Shown: positions 33,260 through 45,052, numbered from the stretch's first letter. The stretch: DNA of 64,000 bases from Oasisia sp. SBJ-2009 (GCA_964017155.1 OZ024856.1:14180227-14244226), one strand, 5' to 3'. Numbers and translations: made by a program. Notes: generated by a model from the letters alone, not told the origin.

Positions 33260-35035
33260 ATGACAATGAGGTCGGCGACAAAGAGGACCTTGTTCGTCGG
33301 TGTGACGGCCGCATTCATCCTCGCCGTCATCATCTTCCAGTTCAACGGCCGACGCCTGCGAGCGCCGAAGCGACACGTGGCGGGCCCACGTGACCAGAGG
33401 TACCGGAACAAGCAAGGGTTCGTGCCGGTCCCGCGCAACTTCGGCAAGGGCCCGTCCTACAGGGTGAGCCAACAGCGAGGGTTCCAGGACCGCGTCCGCC
33501 AGGATAGGTTGGGCGATAATGCGCCCAATAAACCCGCATTATCGCCCAACCTGCCTGGACAGTTCGGCAGGCGCGGTGACAGTGCGGCTAGTACGACGCC
33601 GACAGTGCCGTCGGGTCGTGGACGCGACTGGTGGAAGGACAATGCGCTGAAGAAATACCCGGCCAATCAGGCGCCGCTTGGACGCGGGGTGAACGCGTCA
33701 CTTCCGGTGAAACCTCCGCCCGGTGTGGGACAATATAACGTGCCAAGAAATAACAGCAACAACAGCGGCAGACGCAATCAACAATCGTCTGTCGGGAAAA
33801 CGCCACAGTTGTCTAACACGGACAACAACAAAGGACAGTTCCCTAACAAGGAGGGCGAATGGAAACGGCCGGGGAACAATTTCGGGGTCAACAAAGCGAC
33901 CGGAAGCAGAGCGGGGGACAAGGGCGAAGTCAAGCGACAGAACGGCAGTCGGGTGTATGGTGGGCGACAGGGAATGAGGCCCACTTCCGGTTCGTTGTCG
34001 CCCGCTGGACGCGAGGGGATGCGACGCCAGAACGAGGGGCGCGATACGTGGACGGAGAAGGGGATGAAAACGACCCGTCCCACGACCAGAATACAAGACG
34101 GATATCGGTCTCAGGGTGAACTGCGCGGGAAACCACGCCCCGAGGCGGAGCAGGGTCGGCGCCAAGATGGAGAACGGCGGTTCGAACAAAAAGACAAATC
34201 CCGCGTTTGGGAACAGCGTCAGGTTGGTCAACGGGGCGGACCAGGTGGGGAGGCTCAAGCTCGTGGACGTGGCTCGCCGAACTGGTCTCGGAATCAAGAT
34301 TCTCCCCGCGCTGGCCGACAAGGGCAGTTTGGTCAACAGGGTGGTGCGACAGGCACGGGTGGTATGGCGCAAGGTCGCGACAACAACAGAGGGTTAAATG
34401 TAGGCGCGCGTGGTAATCGACCGGGTGAGGGAGACCAGAGGAGAGACCGCGATCAGAGGGTAGGTTGGCAACAGACGAAGGAAGGACAGAAACGGACGTT
34501 TCAAGGGGACGGACAGAAGCAGGCGTTTCAGAGGGAAGGACAGAAACAGGGATTTCAGAGGGAAGGACAGAAACAGGGGTTTCAGACGGAAGGACAGAAA
34601 CAGGGGTTTCAGAGGGAAGGACAGAAACAGGGGTTTCAGAGGGAAGGACAGAAACAGACTTTTCAAGGGAAAGTACCGAAACGAACATTTCAAGGGGAAG
34701 GACCGAAACAGACGTCCCAGAGGGAAGGACGCGAACAGACGACGCGGATGGCAAGACGCGAGCCCAATGGAACTTTCCGTGAGAAACAGGGAGTGATGAC
34801 CAACGACGTTATTGTAAGGAGAAATGACGAGCGAGAAGGTAGACGAACCTCAGGCGACAACAGAGTTATCCTGAAAACCGACGGAGACAAACAGGCAGCG
34901 GGCAACATCAAGGGTCAAATCGGCAGCCAGAAGACAAGAGACAGTTTGTTGTTTAGAAAGACTTCAGACACTGATAGGCGCGATCAGCCGGTTTCGGATC
35001 AGAAACGTAAATGGCCTAAGTATACAAACGTATGA
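33260..35035 (+). CDS. Unrecognised type II membrane / secreted low-complexity protein 1
   Basis: 591 residues from the ATG at 33260 (a second ATG at 33266 has a better -3 A). A basic MTMRSATKRT head is followed by one membrane segment (LFVGVTAAFILAVIIF, about residues 11-26) and a basic stem RRLRAPKRH. Then come 550 hydrophilic residues rich in Gly, Gln, Arg, Asn and Lys, with no cysteine-rich or catalytic domain visible. Residues 408-497 are ten 9-residue repeats. The layout suits a Golgi or cell-surface type II protein, or an uncleaved or cleaved secretory protein of an extracellular matrix. GC content is far above the surroundings. The frame closes at AAC GTA TGA, which overlaps a donor-like GTATGAG, so a downstream exon is conceivable. 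A poly(A) signal at 35776 argues for an intronless end. No family recognised. Confidence 0.75.
   Translation: MTMRSATKRTLFVGVTAAFILAVIIFQFNGRRLRAPKRHVAGPRDQRYRNKQGFVPVPRNFGKGPSYRVSQQRGFQDRVRQDRLGDNAPNKPALSPNLPGQFGRRGDSAASTTPTVPSGRGRDWWKDNALKKYPANQAPLGRGVNASLPVKPPPGVGQYNVPRNNSNNSGRRNQQSSVGKTPQLSNTDNNKGQFPNKEGEWKRPGNNFGVNKATGSRAGDKGEVKRQNGSRVYGGRQGMRPTSGSLSPAGREGMRRQNEGRDTWTEKGMKTTRPTTRIQDGYRSQGELRGKPRPEAEQGRRQDGERRFEQKDKSRVWEQRQVGQRGGPGGEAQARGRGSPNWSRNQDSPRAGRQGQFGQQGGATGTGGMAQGRDNNRGLNVGARGNRPGEGDQRRDRDQRVGWQQTKEGQKRTFQGDGQKQAFQREGQKQGFQREGQKQGFQTEGQKQGFQREGQKQGFQREGQKQTFQGKVPKRTFQGEGPKQTSQREGREQTTRMARREPNGTFREKQGVMTNDVIVRRNDEREGRRTSGDNRVILKTDGDKQAAGNIKGQIGSQKTRDSLLFRKTSDTDRRDQPVSDQKRKWPKYTNV
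34481..34750 (+). repeat. Ten 27-bp in-frame repeats (EGQKQGFQR type)
   Basis: Ten units of exactly 27 bases, translating as EGQKRTFQG, DGQKQAFQR, EGQKQGFQR and so on to EGREQTTRM. The central five are nearly identical and the edges diverge, a pattern of unequal crossing-over or slippage. The length is kept in multiples of three, consistent with coding constraint. Confidence 0.95.
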
Positions 35036-35775
35036 GACATGTAGGTGCTGTGGCGACGTGTATTCGTTGTTTTACATAAGGGTTTAGTGATTGTAACAAG
35101 TCAACGACGAATGACGCTTGTGTCGCCATGAGTCGTCGTCTTGTTGCCCAGTCTGTCACCCGCGGCCATCGTAATGTTTCTGCCACTCGCCATCCTCGTG
35201 TTGTCTTTCTTAACATTTGCTCTCACGTGATTGTCTTGTTTACACCCGCTGTTTTAGTGTTCATTTTTGCACCCAAAACCCACAAGTGTCAATCGTTTTC
35301 CCCGACACACACCATTACTGTCTTAATGCCAGCCATGCCTTGCACTTTCTGCGAAACCATAAGTTGCTATTGCATCGAATGACGATGGTTCCGTTGTAAT
35401 GAAACTGGAACACGCGCCTACTTTACATCATGCCTGCTTGAGAGAAACTCCACGAAGAGTTGCAGCGACGCCATGCGCCATTTTGTTTGTGATATTGTAC
35501 TATGTGCGCAGAACAAATGCTGTCGTGAATAAGTGTGTATTTCATCAATAATTACAAGTTGCCCATCAGTGGAGGATTTAGCAATTATGCACTTTCAATG
35601 CTTCAAAGGATGAATATATATTATATAATTTTTTTTTATATATACACTATGCACTCCAGTTGTTGGACAATGTTTGTTGGATCAACTGTTAAGCCTAGGG
35701 CTCAGCGACGAAGCTTAAAGGAACGTGTGTTATTAGGTACCACTTCAAAGAAAGATTCCTGGTAGCAATCAATTT

Positions 35776-35781
35776 AATAAA
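35776..35781 (+). terminator. Poly(A) signal AATAAA
   Basis: AATAAA followed at once by a GT-rich stretch (TGTTTGTTTTGTTTATTCGTG). It lies 740 bases after the stop of the + strand type II gene. Confidence 0.55.
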
Positions 35782-36536
35782 TGTTTGTTTTGTTTATTCG
35801 TGTCTCGTTTTAATTTAACGTCATGCAGTCGTACATTGCAAATATACAGAAAATTTGATACAACTGATAACACGACTTTTCACAAAATTATAGAAAATAC
35901 AAGTAACTGTCACGGCGCGTCTGAGAACCGTGAACGTTTGGACCCCAGCAAGTTTACAAGCACGTACATGTATTTAGCCTTCTGTGTGCTTTAGCATAGT
36001 TTCCACTTGGTGAGTGGCACCTTTATAGCAATGCACATCCCATCTGCAAAATGTATTAGAACTGCGCCCACGTATTATAATATATTAATTCACTTTCCCT
36101 TTTTGAGAGAGAAACTGAAGACGTCAACTCATGTCATCTTATCTTAACAAAATTGAGTTTCTGTAACTGTGCCTGTGACGACGTTTTAATTTTTCCGCAT
36201 TTCAACAAGATCTACCCGCAGACAGTCTCCTCGCCTCATCATGTGTTCATTCTTGTCTGAGAAAGACACGCCTCTGATCTACCATACATTTAGAGATGTG
36301 TTTAAACAGCAGCACAATATTTATTTAGTCCTACTTATGTTTCTATAGTAGGATATGCTTTGTTGTAAGCAGGTCCTCGTCAGAAAATGTATCGGTTATC
36401 TATGGTTGCAACCGTAAAATCTACATAAGGTAATGGTGGCAAATGTAATGGTGATTATTGTAATAGTAGCAAATGTAATGGTGATTATTTTAATAGTGGC
36501 TATTGTAAATGGAGAGCAAGGGAGAGAGAGAGGGGG

Positions 36537-36578
<42 letters not shown>

Positions 36579-36636
36579 TGGAGAGAGAGCATGGTTATGT
36601 GATATATACAACAGTATCAGGTGAGTGTTGTTTACA

Positions 36637-36679
<43 letters not shown>

Positions 36680-37598
36680 CATCATATATATGTATTAGCA
36701 GTTTAGTGTTGTTTACAGATTTATATATATATAATATATATATATCGTAAATTTATTAGGAAAATTAATTATACACTTCGTGAAGAAACTCGTGCTTTAT
36801 AAGCTTAACACTTCCTTCGTGTACTTTCATGTAAACAAAGTACCACATGGCCCACGCTAACATTGTTAGAATGAGTCACTAATAGAACGTAGTAAAGGTA
36901 ACAAGAAACAGCCGCAGTAACAATTAACAAGAAACAGCCGATATTTAGAATGATTAGTAATACATATTAAAGATGATATATGCAAATAGCAGGGTGAAAT
37001 TAAGCACGCGCGCGCCCGCGTCATGCCTCTAATGTTATCTGTGTGACGTGAATGTGTCCTACCTTAAGAAGGTCTAGAAAAATTATGTGGCGTTTCTTTT
37101 GAACATTTGTCTACAATATGCCAGTCAACAGACTGGGCGGCCGATATTCCAACATCAAAATATATTAGTTTTCCTCCAAGAACAGATAGATCTAAAAGCA
37201 TTAACGACCGTCAAAATGCACAAATGTCTGTCATCGAGGAGCCTCTGTGTCTCTGTTTCCATTAGAATGAGTCGTCTTAGAACACACCGAGTCTGACATT
37301 CTGAGACAAGACGTGCATAGCAACACTTGCCACTAACACAGTTTTCGACTGTTCACACGTTGCCATCTGTATTTAGTTATTAGAGGTAGGCTTATGCCTT
37401 CATCGTCACAAAATAAAAAACAATCTCCTTATAAAAACCGCACTGACAGGAGTGTATTATCAGCTGATGGTAGTCATAAATCGATCTGATAATGTTTGCC
37501 GTCGACATGTATCTGTCCATATGTAGACCATTCACCCTCTTCCCAGCTCATGCGTCTGTCCGCCACTGGAACCACCTCGACGTACACCCATTCACCTC
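35782..37598. other. Region between the two convergent type II genes
   Basis: Simple repeats: (AG)n at 36519-36577, (AT)n at 36640-36675 and 36720-36745. A possible minus-strand poly(A) signal (TTTATT on +) lies at about 36754. No further exon or enzyme domain is seen. Confidence 0.55.
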
Positions 37599-38462
37599 CT
37601 ACTGCCGCATTCTGACGACGTTGTTGGCTGGGTGTTCACGGAGTCTGTCGCCACCCGCGCCATGTGGCCTTGGCTTCACCCCAACCACCCTCGCTAACAC
37701 CGAACCGCCCATCTTCGGCGCCTGCGTCGTGGTTCTCGACGCGGAGCGATTTCGAAAGCGAGGCGCCAAGACGCCATTTTGTTTGAGACCATGCGGCGCG
37801 TTGATTGGCAGATGAGGCGACGCGACATTTCCCTGTGTCCTGTTTGACGACGAATGTTGATACGGCTCGGTGTGGTTAGTCCGGGCGTGGCCACGTCTGC
37901 CGGCTTGAGCAGATAGTTTACCGGGGTCGCCTTTCGCGACGAGTCGCCAGGAATTGTCCTGGTGCCTGGGTACAGAAACGTGCGGAGGTTTTACACCCCG
38001 CTCTCCGAGCGGAGGAACGTGATTGTTGGCGGGAAGGGGCGCCAGAACGGGGTGATCTCTTCCGTGGCCCTCGTGTCGACCCTTCTTTTTGTGACGCACA
38101 TGCGCGGTGGCGTTACCGGAATGTGGCTGTTGCTGTACCCCTTGGCCTGGATGGACTTGGTGTCGTTGTTTCTCTGAACCTGGATGCAGCTGGAGTTGCT
38201 TCTCAATTGTTGCGTGCACCTGGTGTTGTTGCCTCTCTGGTCCCGGATGTAGCGGGTGTTGTTTTTCGCCGGGCCCTTTGACTTGGTTTTTGCGGTGCTT
38301 GTGCTTGCTATGGTGTTTCTTGGGCAATATCCCCCGGCCGGCCCGGGCGATGCTCTGGCGATATCTGACCTTGCCCCAGTGGCTGTAGTGGAGCACAAAC
38401 ACGGCACACACCATCACGATCAGCATCGCCGTGTACACGCGCATCTTGGCGTGCTTGCGCAT
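37599..38462 (-). CDS. Unrecognised type II membrane / secreted low-complexity protein 2
   Basis: 287 residues. The head MRKHAKMRVYT is followed by a membrane segment (AMLIVMVCAVFVLHY, about residues 12-27), a basic stem (GKVRYRQSIARAGR), then a His/Lys/Gln-rich chain. The chain contains KKHHSKHKHRKNQ and two 21-residue repeats starting EKQHPLHPG and EKQLQLHPG. It ends in an Arg/Asn/Pro-rich tail. An in-frame TGA nine codons upstream fixes the start. A CRE palindrome TGACGTCA overlaps the ATG, and a 20-codon in-frame upstream ORF precedes it after an acceptor TTGTTTCAG at 38551. The stop lies inside a donor-like GTAGGAG. Architecture, composition bias and convergent position pair it with the gene at 33260. 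Function unknown; His-rich stretches could bind metal. Confidence 0.7.
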   Translation of the reverse strand: MRKHAKMRVYTAMLIVMVCAVFVLHYSHWGKVRYRQSIARAGRGILPKKHHSKHKHRKNQVKGPGEKQHPLHPGPERQQHQVHATIEKQLQLHPGSEKQRHQVHPGQGVQQQPHSGNATAHVRHKKKGRHEGHGRDHPVLAPLPANNHVPPLGERGVKPPHVSVPRHQDNSWRLVAKGDPGKLSAQAGRRGHARTNHTEPYQHSSSNRTQGNVASPHLPINAPHGLKQNGVLAPRFRNRSASRTTTQAPKMGGSVLARVVGVKPRPHGAGGDRLREHPANNVVRMRQ

Positions 38463-40818
38463 GACGTCACTTCCGCTCTCCCGCTCCGATCACTGGTTTG
38501 TCCGGCGCGCGTGTTGGGACTTTGCCGTGATCTTCTGCTGATCCCGCGTCATCGTCTGAAACAAGGCAACGACATCGATTTCTTTATTTACCAATCAACA
38601 AGTGAGCATGTGTGGCAACGCCGAAGAAATTGTCAACAAGTATTATAATTAGAGTCCTACTACTGTGTGCGAAGCGTTCGGTTGACTCGTAACTTGACAC
38701 GTTCTGTGTGACAGCGTCTACCTTGCAAACTACCGCAGGACGAATCAAGTGACCTCGTTCAGTGTGCTGGCCATGCATCGGCGCAGTTGACACTGTGCGG
38801 CGTGTCAACAAAACATCGCAATGTATTAAACACTCTACTCCGAGGACGCCTTGACGTATGGGCGACACCTACCTGCGTAATGAAACGCAATGCAACACGG
38901 AGACAAGAGAAATCAATAAAGCACTGGGCGAGTTGACATCAAGTCCAGGCACCTCATAACAGTTATAATATATGACGATAGAATTTGTTTGTTTACATTT
39001 TCCGACAAACCAGCAATAAATATAGATGAAAATGGGAGGATATATGTTCGTTCGAGTGTCCTCATTAAAAAAAGTGTGACACTGAAACGCACTTTAGCGC
39101 TTCTATTGTTGATGTGGGTTTCAGTTTGTTTGATGTTATCTACCTAGTCTAGTCGTCCATCTTATTAGACACGTATCATCAGATTCCGTGCACTTTCCCT
39201 TGCGCCAAATAATACTTTCCTATATGAACCCTCCTGCAAGAGGCCAACATACTTTAAACTGCGGTTCGTGACGCGTGCCAATTAGTCAGCGTTATTTATG
39301 CTTATGCTTGAAAGTATTGCAAACACGTTATGCGTCAGTGTTTACGTTAAATTATGGATAGGTTTATATCCGAAAACGTGGCTTGATTAGTATCTTAGGA
39401 GAAGAAAACAATATCATTGAGTAATTCGTGTTGCATTCAATATGCAAACTGTGACGTTATGCCACAGATAATAAACTGTTTTCACGGAACCGGACGATAA
39501 AAAAGCTGAAGCCAAAAACCTATTGACGGATGTAATTTACAAAAATAGGCACTATCTCGATGAGACGAAGCCAATAGTCTAACAATATATACACGATACT
39601 TCCGATGTCGTTGAACTTATGATAGAAGCTATACACAGAAGCGTCCAAGAGTCGAAGTTCTATAACTGTAAGCCGATTATCTATTTGTGAACGTAATAAA
39701 TCATGGGGAACGAACGGCACGGTCTTTGAACAAAGCATGGTTCACGACGAACAGTATTAGATGAGTTTAAATGGGGCTGATCTGAACTTAGAACATCAGA
39801 ATAATTTAGTTGATCAAAATTACTTTATATTACATACAATGATCAAATGTATGGTCATGGAGACTCTTTAAGACATCACTCGTGCTCCTACCAGGAGAGC
39901 CACCCTATTGTTTCAATAATTTTAATACAAATTAATTACAATATATAATTAATAATTGTATTAAATATGATTTTATAAGTGATAACCATTTCTGACGGTG
40001 CTTAACACCAACTAACTAACCAAGTACATAATAACGTATACATGACACTAATGTATAATAAAACTTACATTTATTTTAGTTATACTTACCTAAATTAATT
40101 TATAAACAATGATCTCAATTAATTGTAATTAATAGTATAATAACGTATGTGATATTAAGACAAAAACAAATATTTAACCATAACAATGTCTTAAAATGTT
40201 AACGGAGTCTTATATTACAAAACAGTATAATATAAACATGTTATCAGCGTTTCGAGACATATTAAAGAGGACACCTTGGTCCATCTTCGTGAGCCCGGAG
40301 TGTGTCGTCTCAGGGTACCTACGCATGCCCAGATGAGGGCACTTGGTCCCCACCCTCACAAAAAAACGATCGAAATTGTACCATAAGGTGGTCTAATTTC
40401 ACTCTAAAAACGTTGGGTCACAATAATAGTGTGTGCATCTTGGCGCAAACAAGATAATTGTTATTACTGCGGTTGTTTATAACATTTGTACGCTGGGAAG
40501 GGCTACGGTGGTCGGTGATAAGTGCTACCTATACAGCAGGATCGTAACACTCACGAACGTGCTTGGATTACGATTTACGAGTGGTTGGAATATGAGCCTA
40601 CACATAAATCACAAATACAATACTTTCTACGGGATTACTAGACTATAACGTGACTAACGTGATGGATGGCGTGACACAAAAACAAAATACACGTGGATGT
40701 TTTGCGCTGAGAAAGACCAAGGCAAACATTAGACGATGTCCAGCTAAACCTTGTGCACGAAACGAGAAGATGTAACTCAGCGTCCTCACACAGGGATTTT
40801 ACGCAGAAAATTATTTAG

Positions 40819-40821
<3 letters not shown>
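38463..40821. other. Upstream region and intergenic, with a LINE-like 3' UTR
   Basis: 38463-38550 is the probable leader exon of the His-rich gene. At about 39870-40020 the minus strand carries GGTGGCTCTCCTGGTAGGAGC...GAGTCTCC, the same paired 3' UTR motif as in the LINE at 1380. No other gene is seen. Confidence 0.5.

Positions 40822-40897
<76 letters not shown>
40822..40897. repeat. (AC)n microsatellite
   Basis: About 38 pure AC units. Confidence 0.98.
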
Positions 40898-40899
<2 letters not shown>

Positions 40900-41215
40900 G
40901 CTCGCTAGAGAGGCTACCGAAAATAGAGTACTGTTTCACCAGATGACGAATTTGTATTAGAAAAAGCATCTCTCCTTAACGAAAAGATTTACGTACACCT
41001 GGATTTCGTGTCCTTTGATGTTCTACAGCTGTGACAATTCGATTTGTCATCGTGACGCTGTGCAGTGTTATTTAGTTACGACGTGACCGATACCGCGAGA
41101 GTAAACTGAATAACAGCACACCTAAACACAAACTACCTCGGTTTGTATTTGAATAACGCATAGCCATGACATATCTGACATATGTGCGTGTATGCAGTCC
41201 TGTGTGCATGTGAGC

Positions 41216-41274
<59 letters not shown>

Positions 41275-41295
41275 CACAAATATATATATAATAAC

Positions 41296-41337
<42 letters not shown>

Positions 41338-41414
41338 GCACAAATAATACATATAATATGTATGTATGTATGTATGTATATTATATATATATATATATAT
41401 ATATATTATGTATG

Positions 41415-41453
<39 letters not shown>

Positions 41454-42533
41454 ATATATATATACATAATATGTATATATATATACATATATATATATAT
41501 ACATACTTTAAACTTGTTAATTCATTCATTAATGTTGATGAATGCACACGAACGCACACACACAATTTTAAATGCTGTCGGAGCTTTCCTTCAAGGCCTA
41601 ACTTATTAACAACCGCGGTGTGAATTTTCAACAGCAGAATAAAATTAATACACGCCCCTGCTTTTCAACAGCAGAATAAATACACACCCCTGCTTTGGGC
41701 GATAAACCAACGACCCGCTGTATCGCATCACACCCGACTCACCGGCAAACAAAAGTTATTGCTCGTGCGGAACGTGTGTTCGATATAATTACAGCTTTCG
41801 TATAATTACTAGGCGTGTGCCGAACTTGGTCCTGGCTCGCGAGTCGTTTCGACGGGAAAGTTGAGCCAGAGAGAAAGAGATTGACACACTTCGACGACAA
41901 GAGCCGAAGAGGCCAAGTCAGCCGCGCCGGATCACGAATGTGACCCGTGACAGCCTTGTGTGCGCGCTGAGGCCAAACAAACACACGTCTATTTCAGGTT
42001 TGTCAGGCCAGTCAGACGTACCTGATTCGCTGCTTCGGACACGGGTGTGCCGTCGTTGGCAACCTCAATCGGGCGCGCACCTGTCGTTCGGGACTAAACG
42101 GCAGCCCGCGACGTCGGAGTAGGTCTATGTCGAACTGTGGCTAATCTGCCTCCACACGTTTGCGATGTTGAGTTTAGGCGTATGTCGAAGCGACGCCTTT
42201 TCGCCAGTCCGATGTCGCGTAAACAAACAATGCTGCCTCGGTCCCCGACTCACCGGCCTTTACCTCTCGCTGCCCAGCGAAGCGTGACAGTTGCTCATAG
42301 CGCCACCTGTCGGTGTATTTGTGAACCTCTCTAACAACGAAGGTGTGTGCGGGTCTGCGAATGGCGTTTTGTTGAGGATGGCGAGAGAGCGCTAGTGAAC
42401 GGGACTAATTTGTCGTAAATTGTTCTTTATTTCTCACAAATGGGAGTTGATCAGTGTGTCACTAATCCACTCATAGGCTATCTGCTGTAAAGTGTGACTG
42501 GTATTATATTGGCCGAGTGTTTACTATTTGCCT
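40898..42533. other. AT microsatellites, then a CpG-richer block
   Basis: (TA)n interrupted arrays fill 41220-41510. TTTTCAACAGCAGAATAAA is repeated at 41627-41690. From 41810 to 42330 GC and CpG rise above the surroundings, and several short frames open, but none is recognisable. It might be a promoter or an exon of an unknown gene. Confidence 0.5.
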
Positions 42534-42952
42534 GCATGTACTATATATATGGTTTAGCATAAGTAGGGTACATCGGGGCAGCGCAGCAATTTAGCTGGCA
42601 TGAAACATCCTCACCATGTGGACAAAATAAGCATTGTGAATGTCCCAACGTATGGAAATCGATGTAGACATATGTCTGATAACCACCTAGAATGCTGATA
42701 TAATAATAATAATAATAATAATGATTATGCTTTACTGGATTTTTTGTATTATAATCGCACATATTTCATCATAAAATTATTACCATATCAGCATTCTGAA
42801 TTGTTATCGGACACATGTCTACATCAATTTTCATTCGACTTAGGGACATTCAGAATGCTTATTTTGTCCACATGGTGGGGGATGTTTTATGTCAGCTAAA
42901 TTGCTGCTCTGCCCCGATGTACCCTACTTATGCTAAACCGCACAGTACATGC
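42534..42952. mobile_element. 419-bp foldback element
   Basis: Left arm 42534-42703 and right arm 42783-42952 are near-complete reverse complements: GGTTTAGCATAAGTAGGGTAC against GTACCCTACTTATGCTAAACC, GCATGTACT against AGTACATGC at the ends. About 80 bases of AT-rich loop with (AAT)n separate them. A transcript across it would fold into a hairpin of about 150 bp. Confidence 0.9.
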
Positions 42953-44704
42953 TGGCAAACTTGGCTGATGAAACACATGCGATGAAATATTTTGAAACAA
43001 TAGAGCCAATACATTTATTGTACAAAATATGTGTCTTGTTTATTAAGGTAGGGTGGCGCAAGAAACGCGCCATTGTGTTTTCATTATGCGGTTGCTGTAT
43101 GTTTATTATGGACAAATTCTACACTGTCACTGAATTATTACACTGTCAAAAATGACAGGCGAAATACACGTTTAGAAAATATCTTCATTTAAGATTGCTT
43201 GTACATTTGATATAATGTCTTTGTGTTGTGTAATGTTTTACTGATATATATAGAGATAGTGCGCTTAGTGGGGTTTAGTCGTTGCTTTATAATATTTATA
43301 ACATTTGTGTTGTGTCACATTATGCTGATATTTATAGAGAGTGTGCACTTAATGGCGGTTTGTCGTTGCTTTATGCATCACTAGTATAATATAAAGCTTC
43401 ATTCAGTATTAAAAAAGATAAGGCAATTGTTGTTAGCGAGAGCATTGACAATTATGATAAGATCATGCAAAAAACACTTACAGTGCAAGCAAGTCGCCCT
43501 CGTGGCCGTCGGTTAGTGTCTAATCGCCAATACCGAAGAGTGTGTCAGACGTAGCCGCCAGCAAATGGATGGTTATCAATCACAAAAGAAAAACCGCTGC
43601 TTACGACACTACAGTGATATTTGAATGTGTTTTAGGTCACGAGCTCCTCCCAACTTCGTTTCGAAAGGAGTTGGCGATCGGAAGAGAGCATTTGCTGGGA
43701 CACTGGGGCCGCTCTGCCGCTGATGAATGCCACAGAATCAGCCAACGCCACATAATAGTCAGTGCATTGAAGTCAAAGCACAAAGTGATACACACCTGAG
43801 TGGTTTATTTTATGAGTTCAAGCAGTGACATTGTATGTAGGGCCGTATAAATGTTGTCAAAATAAAAGAAAATCTTTTTTTTTAACACAACTGACTGTGG
43901 TACTACTCTAGTCGTGTTAGTGGTTGTGTGCACCAAATTAGATTTGTGTCAACATGAATGCTGTTAGCCGTTGTATGAGTGAAACATGTGGCAGTAAGTA
44001 TGTTATGTATGTTCAAGTTCGTTTTCGCTCAACCTACCGGTTCGTGACGAACACACCAGGCTAAACACAAAATAGGGTTGAACACAATCTATATAGATGT
44101 ATGAGCTAGATCAACGTTTCGTTAACGTTCACTACCATTCTTGATAGCTAACAAGAGAGGTTTTGCTCTTTAAAATCACTCCTCCTCCAGTGGTCTAGCT
44201 TGTACATGGACAATTTTCATTGGATTTAATGATGGAATTATGTGTGAGCTCGTTATCTCAGTGAAACATCCAGTGTGACGGACTCTGCTATTCACAAGTC
44301 ACAATTGTGACGACCACCTCCTGACATAGCCAAAGTAACGTTACCGTGTACAGAACGTCTTTCCATTCAACGTGTCCATTGAACATGGTAAATAACTCAT
44401 TTCGTGTGTGTCCAATGAAGCGAACGGATGTTTAAGAAGAGACAAGTGTACTTCGGTGTCTTCTTCAAGGAGAAGCACTGCTATAGTAATAAAAAATATA
44501 GATTACTATAGGTCTGTTGCATGGTTGAGTGGTACCATTTCTGTCTGGAACACTTTTTGTTTTGTTGAGTTCAACAATTGAAGATATGAACAACGCATTG
44601 CTTGAAGATAGCGAATATGTTGATCCAAAGGATGTCAGAAACAAAACAATTTCAAACAGTCTACATGATTGATCAAATCTGTAAAAGACAAATAATAAGA
44701 ACCT
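42953..44704. other. Intergenic with a two-copy 95-bp repeat and an unrecognised ORF
   Basis: 43215-43285 and 43308-43380 are diverged tandem copies (GTGTTGTGT, GATATxTATAGAGA, GTCGTTGCTTTAT). A frame from 43542 to 43799 (GHELLPTSFRKELAIGREHL, ending KVIHT) follows a TGTGTTTTAG acceptor-like site at 43636. It precedes AATAAAAG at 43861, so it could be a terminal exon, but nothing identifies it. Confidence 0.4.
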
Positions 44705-45048
44705 TCACCTATCCTGTAGTCTGGTGGACCGTTGGGGAGCCACAGATGACCTGGCAACCAGCTCCCTCCATTCCTCTCGCCTCTCAGCCTTCATCATGGC
44801 GGCGCCCAGCGTCATGCCAGTCCATTCCGGGATGTTGTCCTCTCATCTCTTTTCTGTCTGCTTCTCCCTCCTTGTACTGTGCCGTTCAGGATTGTCTTGG
44901 CAAGCCCTGTAGATCTTGTTACGTGCCCGTACCGTTTCAGTTTGCGTCGCTTTCCTGTAGTCAAGAGTTCTTCGTGGGGCCCAATGGCTTGCCGAGTTCT
45001 GTTTCGCTCCTCTTCGTTGGAGGTGTGGTCTATGTATGTGATGCCCAG
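44705..45048 (-). pseudogene. LINE polymerase C-terminus (sense half)
   Basis: Minus-strand translation reads LGITYIDHTSNEEERN, RQAIGPHEELLTTGKRR, KLKRYGHVTRSTGLAKTI, NGTVQGGRSRQKR, then GLAGMTLGAAMMKAERREEW. This is the known C-terminus of a widespread invertebrate non-LTR polymerase. It lacks the first two thirds of ORF2, and frameshifts occur after GGRSRQ. Confidence 0.8.
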
Positions 45049-45052
45049 CCTT

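Noticed and set aside
33698..34754. Antisense ORFs of 224 and 274 residues opposite the type II gene
   Set aside because: They mirror the codon-biased, repeat-bearing sense ORF; the sense frame alone has a coherent anchor and a good start.
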